Assembly: GCA_902785355.1 (NCBI GenBank)
Contig: CACZYF010000023.1
Coordinates: 27,274-69,595, forward strand
DNA length: 42,322 bases
Direction: 5' to 3'
Source of the DNA: an uncultured Ruminococcus sp.
GTDB taxonomy: Bacteria; Bacillota; Clostridia; Oscillospirales; Acutalibacteraceae
In this document: piece after piece, positions 1 to 7,620 of the stretch
How positions within the stretch are numbered: the first letter of the stretch is position 1
Layout of the letters: every line of letters begins with the position of its first letter
The notes under the pieces: generated by a model
Seen by the model: the letters and a program-made list of their open reading frames with translations, nothing else
Told to the model about the DNA's origin: nothing
Database searches by the model: none
Position numbers and translations under genes: made by a program

Positions 1-18
1 CAACGTGAATGAATGTGA

Positions 19-96
19 CTCGCTTCGCTCAAACAATCAATACAATTCATCCGCCTCCTTGCGGAGGCACCTTCCTTTCCCAAAGGAAGGCTTTTT
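19..96 (+). repeat. Two-hairpin intergenic repeat, copy A
   Basis: It begins with CTCGCTTCGCTCAAACAAT, then a CCGC/GCGG hairpin (51-64), then CCTTCCTTT-CCC-AAAGGAAGG (70-90) followed by CTTTTT. A relative at 11,211-11,287 has the same lead and layout, but its stems differ and still pair. The second hairpin with its T run could end transcription arriving from the left on the plus strand. Confidence 0.6.
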
Positions 97-114
97 AGGC
101 TTTTCTACAATCTG

Positions 115-140
115 AAGGCTGCCGCTTATGCGACAGCCTT
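115..140 (-). terminator. Possible terminator of the amylase gene
   Basis: AAGGCTG (115-121) pairs with CAGCCTT (134-140), with an inner CGC/GCG stem and one mismatch. It lies 38 bases past the amylase stop codon. The following minus-strand sequence has only a weak T run, so the call is tentative. Confidence 0.4.
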
Positions 141-177
141 GCTTGATTTTATTCGCTTTGTTTCGTGACGGTGAACC

Positions 178-1659
178 TTATTTCTCCGCGACGAGGATGT
201 AGAACTCAAAGGGCTTGTAGTCCTTCTTCTCGAAGTCCGCCTTCGTCATTTTCGTCTCGGTCGTGTCGAGCTTGGCGCCGTCATGGTGCATGACGACGGT
301 CGCTTCCTCGAAGCCGCAGTCGACCGTGACGCCCGTCATCGCTTCCTTCGACAGACTGCCGATGAAGTAAACGGCGCTGTCGTCGGCGCTGCGCGAGCAG
401 GCGAAGAGCTTCGAGTTGTCGGGCTCGTGGAAGGTGATGTCGGCGGAGGTAGAGGCGAGGGCTTTGTTCTCCGTTTTCAGCTTCGAGAGCGCTGTGATCA
501 GCGGCGCGTAGACCGGCTCGTCGTCCCACTTGACCGTGTCCTTCTCAAAGAACTCCAGCTCGTGGTCGTACGCCGTTTCGTCGGAGGTGTAGATCAGCGG
601 GATGCCCGGCGCCATGTAGGACAGCGCGAGCAGGGCGGGGTAGGCGTTCTCCAGACGGTAGACGATACTGCCCTCGTAGGAGTTTTTGTCGTGGTTATCC
701 AGATAGTTCATCGGGAAGCTGCCCGCGGCGTACTGGGTACTGCCCGCCATCGCGTCCTTGATGGAGCTTACGGCGACGCCGCCGAGAATGGTGTCCGCGT
801 GGCTGTAGAAGCCGTCGTTGTAGCAGCTGTCAAAGGCGTATTCGGTCAGTCCGATGTTCTCGGAGTTCTCAGCGAGCATCATAATCTCGCTGTTGATGGA
901 TTTCAGCTTATAGACCGCCGCGTTCCAGAAGTTGTTCGGTACGCCGATCGCGTGGTCGCAGCGGTAGCCGTCGATCCCGACGTCCTCGACCCAGTACTGC
1001 ATGCAGCGGATCATCTCGGCGCGCATATCGTAATTATCGTAATTGAGCTTTGCGACGTCCGTCCAGTCGAAGGGGGAGACGACCTTGCCGCTCTCGTCGC
1101 GGACGTACCAGTCCTCATGCTCCTTGAGCCAGCTGTTGTCCCAGCCGGTGTGGTTCGCGACCCAGTCGAGCAGCACCTTGAAGCCCATCTCGTGCGCCTT
1201 GTCGACGAGGTGCTTGAAGTCGTCGATGGTGCCGAACTCGGGGTTGACGGCTTTATAGTCGCTGACCGCGTAGTACGAGCCCAGAGTGCCCTTGCGCCCG
1301 GTCTCGCTGATGGGGTGGATGGGCATGAACCACAGGGTATTGATCCCCATGCCTTTCAGCCGCTCGAGGTGACCTTCAAATGCCTTGAAGGTGCCTTCCT
1401 CGGTGAACTGGCGGACGTTGACCTCGTACAGCACGCAGGTGTCGAGCCAAGAGGCGGCGGACTTCTTCAGGATCGGGTCTTTCCCGTCGATCAGGGTCAT
1501 TACGCCGTCTACGACGGACTTTTCATCGACCTGATCGGAGAGCTTGTATTCGCTCTTCTGAGCGGCGGGTTCGGTCGGCGTTTCAGCCTTCTTTTCGCCG
1601 CAGGACGCGAGCGACAGGATCATAAGGACGGCGAGCGTCAGTGCAAGGATCTTTTTCAT
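178..1659 (-). CDS. Lipoprotein alpha-amylase family glycoside hydrolase (GH13)
   Basis: A 493-residue extracellular alpha-glucan hydrolase anchored as a lipoprotein. The signal peptide ends in LASC with the lipidated Cys at residue 20. The GH13 barrel regions are visible: DWVANHT near 168, GYRCDHA with the nucleophile Asp235, LAEN with the probable acid/base Glu264, and YLDNHD with Asp324. A small beta-rich C-terminal domain follows. It probably degrades starch or malto-oligosaccharides at the cell surface; exact specificity (alpha-amylase, neopullulanase-like or cyclomaltodextrinase-like) cannot be read from sequence. The start is supported by GGAGGG upstream and a strong promoter. It is transcribed alone, divergently from the STAS-NRPS operon. 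No carbohydrate-binding module or transporter gene is adjacent. Confidence 0.9.
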   Translation of the reverse strand: MKKILALTLAVLMILSLASCGEKKAETPTEPAAQKSEYKLSDQVDEKSVVDGVMTLIDGKDPILKKSAASWLDTCVLYEVNVRQFTEEGTFKAFEGHLERLKGMGINTLWFMPIHPISETGRKGTLGSYYAVSDYKAVNPEFGTIDDFKHLVDKAHEMGFKVLLDWVANHTGWDNSWLKEHEDWYVRDESGKVVSPFDWTDVAKLNYDNYDMRAEMIRCMQYWVEDVGIDGYRCDHAIGVPNNFWNAAVYKLKSINSEIMMLAENSENIGLTEYAFDSCYNDGFYSHADTILGGVAVSSIKDAMAGSTQYAAGSFPMNYLDNHDKNSYEGSIVYRLENAYPALLALSYMAPGIPLIYTSDETAYDHELEFFEKDTVKWDDEPVYAPLITALSKLKTENKALASTSADITFHEPDNSKLFACSRSADDSAVYFIGSLSKEAMTGVTVDCGFEEATVVMHHDGAKLDTTETKMTKADFEKKDYKPFEFYILVAEK

Positions 1660-1689
1660 GGTATTCCCTCCATAGCAAGTATAAAAAAT

Positions 1690-1718
1690 ATTATAACCTG
1701 TGTACGGTTATTTGTCAA
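1690..1718 (-). promoter_or_regulatory. Sigma-A-type promoter of the amylase gene
   Basis: On the minus strand TTGACA (1713-1718) and TATAAT (1690-1695) are 17 bases apart, both perfect consensus. A short AACC/GGTT inverted repeat lies in the spacer and could bind a regulator. Confidence 0.8.
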
Positions 1719-1735
1719 TTATGCACAGATAAGCA

Positions 1736-1764
1736 TTGACATTTTCCGCTGTAAAAACTATAAT
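1736..1764 (+). promoter_or_regulatory. Sigma-A-type promoter of the STAS-NRPS operon
   Basis: TTGACA (1736-1741) and TATAAT (1759-1764) with a 17-base spacer, a perfect consensus promoter. Transcription would start near 1771, about 45 bases before the STAS start codon. It lies back to back with the amylase promoter, so a regulator bound between them could affect both. Confidence 0.8.
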
Positions 1765-1815
1765 TAATATGGATTCATGTTGTATGAACTAATATTAAAA
1801 AAAGAGGCGATTAAC

Positions 1816-2112
1816 ATGACTGTACAGAAAACTTTAGACGGAACCAAGCTGACCGCGGCGATCAGCGGACGACTGGATACCGCGACCACTCCCGAGGCTG
1901 AGAAGGCGCTGAAGGACGGTCTCGATAAGGTGACCGAGCTCGTGCTCGACTTTAAGGAGCTCGACTATATCTCGTCCTCCGGTCTGCGCCTGCTGCTCTC
2001 TCTGCAAAAGCAGATGAACACCCAGGGCTCGATGAAACTCATCAACGTCAATGATATCGTCGGCGAGATCTTTGAGATCACCGGTTTCGCTGATATATTG
2101 ACCGTGGAGTAA
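1816..2112 (+). CDS. STAS-domain protein, anti-sigma-factor-antagonist type
   Basis: A 98-residue single STAS domain like SpoIIAA/RsbV. The family motif reads DYISSSGLRLLL, and Ser55 occupies the position of the Ser that partner-switching kinases phosphorylate. I use ATG 1816, which has AAAGAGG upstream; an in-frame ATG at 1777 would place 13 extra residues almost on the promoter. It is the first gene of the operon and stops five bases before the NRPS gene. Known relatives bind an RsbW/SpoIIAB kinase and free a sigma factor or other partner. No such kinase or PP2C phosphatase lies in this window, so the partner is unknown. Here it may regulate or scaffold the NRPS pathway (inference). Confidence 0.88.
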   Translation: MTVQKTLDGTKLTAAISGRLDTATTPEAEKALKDGLDKVTELVLDFKELDYISSSGLRLLLSLQKQMNTQGSMKLINVNDIVGEIFEITGFADILTVE

Positions 2113-2117
2113 GCGCT

Positions 2118-5108
2118 ATGACAGATATCATCAAGCTGCTCGAACAGTACACGAAAGAAAATCCCAATGCCGCGATACTGTTCGACGACGCACATACCAA
2201 GGGCTTGACTTATACGATGCTCGACGATATGACCGGCAGGGTCTATGCGTATTTAAAGGATAAGGGCATCGGTAAAGAGGACTTCGTCCTGATCGACCTG
2301 CCTCGCGGCGTGCTGCCGATCGTTGCGATGATCGGCGTATGGAAGGCCGGCGCCGCCTGGGCGCTGGTAGAGGATACCTATGCGCCGGATCGTATCGCCT
2401 ATATCCGCGAGGACTGCGGCTGTAAGCTGGAGCTGAACGCGGATAACTGGGACGAGGTCATGCATTGGGAACCCCGCTCGGGTCACGAGGAGACCGATCC
2501 TCACGACGCGGCTTACGCGATCTATACCTCCGGTACGACCGGCAACCCCAAGGGCGTTCTGCACGAGTACGGCAACCTCAGCCGTGCGATCGAGTCCATC
2601 CGACTGGACGGCGTAAACCCCTTCAAGAGTAAGGACAGACTCGCGCTCCTCGCGCCTATGAATTTCGTCGCTTCGGTTATCGTTATCTTAGAGGTGCTGA
2701 GCATCAGCTGCGCCAAGATGTATGTCGTCAGCTACGCGACCATCAAGAACCCGCTGCTGCTCAAGGCGATGTTCCTCGAGAAGCGCATCACCATCACCTT
2801 CCTGACTCCGTCCTATGTCCGTATGCTGGGCAACCAGACGGGTCCCTTCCTGAGAATGCTGTTCGTCGGCAGCGAGCCCGCGAACAACCTGTATAACAAG
2901 AATCTCGACCTCATCAATATTTACGCCGCCTCCGAGAGCGGCTTCGCCGTCGGCGTGTTCAAGATCGACAAGGCATACGAGACCTGCCCGATCGGCAAGC
3001 CCGAGATCGACACCAAGATCACCCTGCTGACCGAGGACGGTACCGAGGCGCAGGACGGCGAGATCGGCGAGCTGTGCTTTGAGAATCCCTACGTCCGCGG
3101 CTATATCAACCTCCCCGAGGAGAGTGAGAAAGCGTTTGTCAATGGCGTCTACCACACCGGCGACCTCGCCCGCATGGAGCACGACGGCAACTATGTTCTG
3201 CTCGGACGCTCCGGCGATATGATCAAGATCAACGGCAACCGTATCGAGCCCGCCGAGATCGAAGCGGCGGTCAAGCAGGTGCTCGGCATCAATTGGGCGG
3301 CTGCACGCGGCTTTGAGGAGAACGGCACCAGCTACCTGTGTGCGTATTATACCGCCGATATCACGATCGACGAGGAGCATCTGCGCGCGGAGCTCTCCAA
3401 GCGCCTGCCGTACTACATGATCCCCGCTCACTTCATCAAGATCGACAAGGTGCCTTTGAAGAAGAACGGCAAGATGGACCGCAAGGCGCTCCCGAAGCCC
3501 GAGACCGTAGACCTCAGAACCGATTACGTCGCTCCCACCACCGAGGAGGAGGAGAAGCTCTGTCAGGCGATGGCGACGGTGCTCAAGGTCGACCGCGTCG
3601 GTATCCATGACGATTTCTATACGATGGGCGGCGACTCCCTCGGCTCGATCCGCGTGGTCGCCGAGAGCGGTCTGACGGGTCTGAACGCAGGCTTGATCTT
3701 CCGCGGCAGAACGCCCGAGAAGATCGCGGCGCTGTATCTTGAAGCCCACGCGAACGACGACGGCGAGTCGAATGACGCAAAGCTCGAGCGTTCCTTAAAG
3801 CAGGACCATCCGCTCACGGTGGAACAGCTCTACATGGTCGACTACCAGCTTTATACCCCCCGCTCCACCATGTACAACCTGTACTCGATGCTCAGGATCG
3901 ATAAGGAAAACTTCGATATGCAGAAGCTCGCCGAGACCATGCATACCGTTATCCGGCATCATCCCGCGCTGCTGACGACCTTCCACTTCAACAAGGACGG
4001 CGAGATCATCCAGCGCTATACGCCCGAGATCCTCGAGGATATCCACGTCGAGAAGATGAGCGAATTCGAGTTCGAGAACCTGAAGGATACGCTGGTACAG
4101 CCCTTTAAGATCATCGGCGGCAAGCTCTATCGCTGCCGTGTATTCGAGACCGAGAAGAACGGCTATGTATTCTTTGACGTCCACCATACGCTCTTTGACG
4201 GCACCTCGCTGAAGGTGTTCATGGGTAACGTGGGTAAGGTATATATGGGTATGATGCCCGAGACCGACTACTACTATCTGATGCTCCATAACCGTGAGAA
4301 CGAGGTCAACGATCCGTTCTATCTGGAGTCGAAGAAGTACTTCGAGGATCACTTCGAGGGCGTCGAGTGGTCGAGCCATCCCGACTTCGACCACGATTCC
4401 CGCGATAACGAGATGGGCGAGATTTTCGCCGATCTGGGTATCGAGCAGGCACAGATGAACGCCGTCGAGCGCACGTACAAGATCAGCCGCAACGAGTTCT
4501 TCATCACCGTAGCGGCGCTTGCGATCGCGGTCTATAACGATAAGCGCGATATCAAGCTCTCGTGGATCTACAACGGCCGCGAGAACATGGAGATGATGAA
4601 TACCGTCGGTCTGATGTTCCGCGATCTGCCGATCGGCTTACACCTGAACGAGAAGATGAGCCTGCGCGAGCTTTATGCCGAGGTGCATGACCAGGTGCAG
4701 AAGGGCATCGAGCACTCCTGCTACCCCTATGTCGACCTCAACGACCAGATCATCTTCGGCGAAGCGGCGTATCTGCTGTATCAGCAGGATATCCGCGATA
4801 TGGGCGGTCTCGAGGAGATGAACGTCGAGTCGATCGACATCCGCCAGAACCAGGCGGCGTCCCAGACCGTGCTCGATATGGAGATCCTCGACGGCTCCGA
4901 CGGACTCATGCTGATGATCGACTATGCCGCAAGCCTGTATGAAGACTCCAGCATGGAGAGATTCCGCGATCTCTTCGTCCGCGTCGCGCGTACGCTGGTT
5001 ACGCAGGTATCTCAGGAGGACGTCAACCTCGGAAAGCTCTATTATAAGATCATGGAGAAAACCAACATTCTCGACTTACTTATTCACAGATTCAGGAGAA
5101 AAAGATAA
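2118..5108 (+). CDS. NRPS with adenylation, carrier and condensation domains (A-T-C)
   Basis: A 996-residue synthetase. The adenylation domain (about 5-475) has YTSGTTGNPKG (136-146), HTGD (346-349), GRSGDMIKINGNRIEP (from about 362) and the catalytic Lys452 in KNGKMD. The carrier domain (about 485-555) has GGDSL with the phosphopantetheine Ser507. A condensation domain (about 564-990) has the active-site HHTLFDG (689-695). There is no thioesterase, reductase or second carrier. The normal substrate Asp of amino-acid adenylation domains is not seen; Asn182 or Val184 stands there, which suggests an aryl or other non-amino acid. The C domain would then join the acyl group to a free amine or an acceptor on another protein (inference). 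It lies five bases after the STAS gene and overlaps the esterase start. Base use matches its neighbours. Confidence 0.9.
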   Translation: MTDIIKLLEQYTKENPNAAILFDDAHTKGLTYTMLDDMTGRVYAYLKDKGIGKEDFVLIDLPRGVLPIVAMIGVWKAGAAWALVEDTYAPDRIAYIREDCGCKLELNADNWDEVMHWEPRSGHEETDPHDAAYAIYTSGTTGNPKGVLHEYGNLSRAIESIRLDGVNPFKSKDRLALLAPMNFVASVIVILEVLSISCAKMYVVSYATIKNPLLLKAMFLEKRITITFLTPSYVRMLGNQTGPFLRMLFVGSEPANNLYNKNLDLINIYAASESGFAVGVFKIDKAYETCPIGKPEIDTKITLLTEDGTEAQDGEIGELCFENPYVRGYINLPEESEKAFVNGVYHTGDLARMEHDGNYVLLGRSGDMIKINGNRIEPAEIEAAVKQVLGINWAAARGFEENGTSYLCAYYTADITIDEEHLRAELSKRLPYYMIPAHFIKIDKVPLKKNGKMDRKALPKPETVDLRTDYVAPTTEEEEKLCQAMATVLKVDRVGIHDDFYTMGGDSLGSIRVVAESGLTGLNAGLIFRGRTPEKIAALYLEAHANDDGESNDAKLERSLKQDHPLTVEQLYMVDYQLYTPRSTMYNLYSMLRIDKENFDMQKLAETMHTVIRHHPALLTTFHFNKDGEIIQRYTPEILEDIHVEKMSEFEFENLKDTLVQPFKIIGGKLYRCRVFETEKNGYVFFDVHHTLFDGTSLKVFMGNVGKVYMGMMPETDYYYLMLHNRENEVNDPFYLESKKYFEDHFEGVEWSSHPDFDHDSRDNEMGEIFADLGIEQAQMNAVERTYKISRNEFFITVAALAIAVYNDKRDIKLSWIYNGRENMEMMNTVGLMFRDLPIGLHLNEKMSLRELYAEVHDQVQKGIEHSCYPYVDLNDQIIFGEAAYLLYQQDIRDMGGLEEMNVESIDIRQNQAASQTVLDMEILDGSDGLMLMIDYAASLYEDSSMERFRDLFVRVARTLVTQVSQEDVNLGKLYYKIMEKTNILDLLIHRFRRKR

Positions 5109-6808
5109 TGCCGCAGAAGAAAAATAATTCTGCTGCTATGTCCCCCGGGGAGCGAGTCCGCAGTACCTACGGCGTGAATCGCTCCATCACGGGCGAATAT
5201 GACGCCGCGCTTGCTGCTCGCTGTGTCAACGGCACCTTTGTCGGCAGGGCTGACGGCGACATTACCGTTTTCCGCGGGATCCCGTTCGCAAAGCCGCCTG
5301 TCGGCGGGCTGCGCTGGAAGCGTCCCGCTCCCGTCGAGCCCGACAGCGGCGTTTATGAGGCGTACTTTAACGGCAAGAGTCCCATCCAGACCGAGTGGCA
5401 CACCGAACAGGCGTCCTATTACCCGCAGGGCGAGGACTGCCTGTATCTGAACGTATGGGTCAACCGCGCCTGCGACGTGAAGGACAAGACCGTCATGGTG
5501 TTCCTCCACGGCGGCGCCTACGGCTGGGGCGGTACTGCCGATCCGCTGTATGACGGCGCGAACTTCGTGCGTGCCAACCCCGATATCGTGCTCGTCACCG
5601 TCGCCTACCGCACGGGATTGATGGGCTTTGTCGACCTGTCTTACTTTGCCGGCGGTGAGGAATACCCCGACGCGCCGAACCTCGGACTGCTCGACCAGAT
5701 CGAGGCGCTGCGCTGGGTGCGCGGGAACATCCGCTCCTTCGGCGGAGATCCCGGAAACGTGACCATTTTCGGCGAGTCAGCCGGAGGCGGCAGCGTGTCG
5801 CTTTTACCGCTCATCCCCGAGGCGAAGGGACTGTTTCGCCGCGTGATCGCCGAGAGCGGCTCCGTGGCGCTGACCTTCTCGAAGAAGGAGTGCAGGGAGT
5901 TCACCCGTCGCTTGATGAAGGAGAGCGGAATCCGATCGATGAAGATGTTGAGCGCGCTGACCGAAAGTCAGCTCCGCTCCCTGAATGAAAAGCTGAATAT
6001 CTATAACAACTATCCGCAGCGCGACGGCAGGCTGATCCCCGAGGATCCTTATACGCCGTATGAGAACGGCACAACCGCCGATGTGGATATGCTGATCGGA
6101 ACCAACGCCGACGAGATGAACTACTGGGTCAGCGAGATCGGCGGCATTGTGCCGTACCGTTTCAGCATTCCCGTGAAGTTTGAGAATGATTACAGGACCC
6201 TCAGCCGCGTCGCAAAACGGCGCGTTGATCTCTTTATGAAGCTGCAGAAGGGTCAGAAGAGCCACAGCATCTGGGCTATGTCGGAGTTCTACGATGAGAT
6301 GATGTTCCGCCTGCCCGCCGTGAAGCAGGCTTCGGAACACGCGAAGAACGGCGGTAAAGCGTTTATGTACTACTGGACGCAGCCGTCGACGAACTCCTTC
6401 TGCGACGCATGTCACGCGGTTGAGCTTGCGTATGTATTCGGTAATCTTGACGAGACCATCTACACCGGTGAGCGCGGGGACGAGAAGCTCTGCCGCACGG
6501 TGATGGAGATGTGGACGAGCTTCGCCCGCACCGGCGACCCCTCCGTCGAGGGGCTCGAGTGGCTCCCGTATGAAACCGAAAACCGCTTTACGATGGAGCT
6601 GTGTACCGAGCCGAAGCTCAGGAAGGATATTTTGCCTGAGCAGCGCGCGCTGCTGACGCCGCTCTTGCGTTACAAGATCAACCCCTCCTACGCTACGCTG
6701 GACTATAACGTCCCCTTCGTGCGAAAGACGGCGGGTATCATCGCGCTGGGCGTGACCTCCGCGATCGCCCTGGGTATCTCGGCGTATAAGTTTTTGAAAA
6801 GTGAATAG
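5108..6808 (+). CDS. Type B carboxylesterase with C-terminal membrane segment
   Basis: A 566-residue alpha/beta hydrolase of the carboxylesterase/para-nitrobenzyl esterase family. The triad is visible: Ser224 in GESAGG, Glu336 in NADEMNYW and His436 in CHAVELAYVFG. The oxyanion segment is FLHGGAYGWG. Family proteins run about 490-550 residues. A hydrophobic stretch near 541-560 followed by KFLKSE looks like a C-terminal membrane anchor; no clear N-terminal signal peptide is present, so it may be a tail-anchored cytoplasmic enzyme. Its ATG overlaps the NRPS stop (TAATG), implying coupled translation. It could hydrolyse, trim or release the NRPS product; the substrate is unknown. Confidence 0.9.
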   Translation: MPQKKNNSAAMSPGERVRSTYGVNRSITGEYDAALAARCVNGTFVGRADGDITVFRGIPFAKPPVGGLRWKRPAPVEPDSGVYEAYFNGKSPIQTEWHTEQASYYPQGEDCLYLNVWVNRACDVKDKTVMVFLHGGAYGWGGTADPLYDGANFVRANPDIVLVTVAYRTGLMGFVDLSYFAGGEEYPDAPNLGLLDQIEALRWVRGNIRSFGGDPGNVTIFGESAGGGSVSLLPLIPEAKGLFRRVIAESGSVALTFSKKECREFTRRLMKESGIRSMKMLSALTESQLRSLNEKLNIYNNYPQRDGRLIPEDPYTPYENGTTADVDMLIGTNADEMNYWVSEIGGIVPYRFSIPVKFENDYRTLSRVAKRRVDLFMKLQKGQKSHSIWAMSEFYDEMMFRLPAVKQASEHAKNGGKAFMYYWTQPSTNSFCDACHAVELAYVFGNLDETIYTGERGDEKLCRTVMEMWTSFARTGDPSVEGLEWLPYETENRFTMELCTEPKLRKDILPEQRALLTPLLRYKINPSYATLDYNVPFVRKTAGIIALGVTSAIALGISAYKFLKSE

Positions 6809-6817
6809 AGAAAAGGA

Positions 6818-6853
6818 AACGGCAGTCGGAATCCCGGCTGCCGTTGCTGTTTG
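6818..6853 (+). terminator. Terminator after the esterase gene
   Basis: A 12-pair stem with one G-T pair (6818-6829 with 6834-6845, loop AATC) begins ten bases after the esterase stop and is followed by GCTGTTTGT. The T run is modest. It would end the STAS-NRPS-esterase transcript. Confidence 0.65.
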
Positions 6854-6860
6854 TATAAAT

Positions 6861-6940
6861 CGTCATTGCGAGGGCTGCGCCCGCGGCAATCTCAACCGAT
6901 TAAAACGTCATTGCGAGGAGCACAAGCTCCGCGATAATCC
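6861..6940 (+). repeat. Two CGTCATTGCGAG hairpin repeat units
   Basis: Units start at 6,861 and 6,906 with CGTCATTGCGAG. Each contains a small hairpin, GGGC/GCCC in the first and GGAGC/GCTCC in the second, and ends in a GCAATCTC or GATAATCC block. Similar CGTCATTGCGAG repeats are widespread in bacterial intergenic DNA. Confidence 0.75.
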
Positions 6941-6948
6941 TAATCGGG

Positions 6949-7506
6949 TTATGCCCACGGGTCGGCGGACTTCGGCGGGCGGATACCGACGAGGATCATC
7001 TGCTCGCTGAGGTACCATTTGCCCTCGCTCGGCTTCAATCTCAGCTTGATCTGACGGGGCGAATCGGCGCCGCCGGAGGTCAGGTGCAGGGTCGCCCGGC
7101 CCTCGTTTTGGAACGAATACGGATTCGAGAAAACGGTCAGGGTGAAGGGCTTGTCGGGCGAGTAGCTGTTTTCGGGCACAGCTCCCTTGAAGTAGGAGAA
7201 CGGCACGAGCTTTGAGTCACGGAAGCGGTCGTTGAGAAAGCTGATCTCATAGGGCGAGAGGGGAGCGGGTCCCTTGAGAAAGTTCAGCATCTCGGTACCG
7301 ATCGCGGGAGCGGCGGCGTAGGCGCACAGCGCGCATACGGTCAGCGCGGCGGTCTTGTAGGGCGTGTCGAGCGCCGCTTCGGGCAGGGCTTTCAGCTCCT
7401 GTACGCTCTCGGGCAGGCGTTCAAATGTAAAGGTGAAGCTGCCTTCCTCGGGCTTTGCTGCGGGAGCGGGTGCAGCGGGCTGATTCAGACTGTCAAATAT
7501 ACTCAT
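6949..7506 (-). CDS. Protein of unknown function, possibly DUF6935 family
   Basis: A 185-residue soluble protein. It has an Ala/Pro-rich N-terminal linker (about 8-22), an LPESVQELKALPEAALDTPYK segment, a small Ala-rich hydrophobic helix (CALCAYAAAPAIG), and a C-terminal half with alternating strands ending in an IRPPKSADPWA tail. From memory this resembles Pfam DUF6935, which I could not check. The start at 7506 is chosen because AAGGAGG sits seven bases upstream; an ATG at 7512 is only one base from it. It lies between the esterase and PPTase genes on the other strand and has its own promoter, so membership in the NRPS pathway is unproven. Confidence 0.7.
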   Translation of the reverse strand: MSIFDSLNQPAAPAPAAKPEEGSFTFTFERLPESVQELKALPEAALDTPYKTAALTVCALCAYAAAPAIGTEMLNFLKGPAPLSPYEISFLNDRFRDSKLVPFSYFKGAVPENSYSPDKPFTLTVFSNPYSFQNEGRATLHLTSGGADSPRQIKLRLKPSEGKWYLSEQMILVGIRPPKSADPWA

Positions 7507-7527
7507 GTTCATTCCTCCTTTTCTTTC

Positions 7528-7556
7528 ATCATACCATCCCGCCCGCGTTTTGTAAA
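7528..7556 (-). promoter_or_regulatory. Promoter of the unknown gene at 6,949-7,506
   Basis: Minus strand TTTACA (7551-7556) and TATGAT (7528-7533) with 17 bases between. It lies just upstream of the AAGGAGG site. Confidence 0.6.
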
Positions 7557-7563
7557 TAAGTAT

Positions 7564-7592
7564 TTGCAACTTAGCGCAGTTTGTTGTATGAT
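7564..7592 (+). promoter_or_regulatory. Promoter of the PPTase gene
   Basis: TTGCAA (7564-7569) and TATGAT (7587-7592), spacer 17, start site near 7599. This excludes upstream in-frame starts and supports ATG 7621. It is divergent from the promoter at 7,528-7,556. Confidence 0.65.
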
Positions 7593-7620
7593 GGATGTAT
7601 CAAAATTATTCGGAGTCGCT

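Noticed and set aside
283-1767. A 494-codon open frame on the plus strand opposite the amylase gene
   Set aside because: It has no ribosome site, gives a low-complexity Val/Asp/Arg-rich product, and is the antisense of a well-supported GH13 gene. Similar long antisense frames opposite the BMP, ATPase, ftsK and hisD genes come from the same codon bias.
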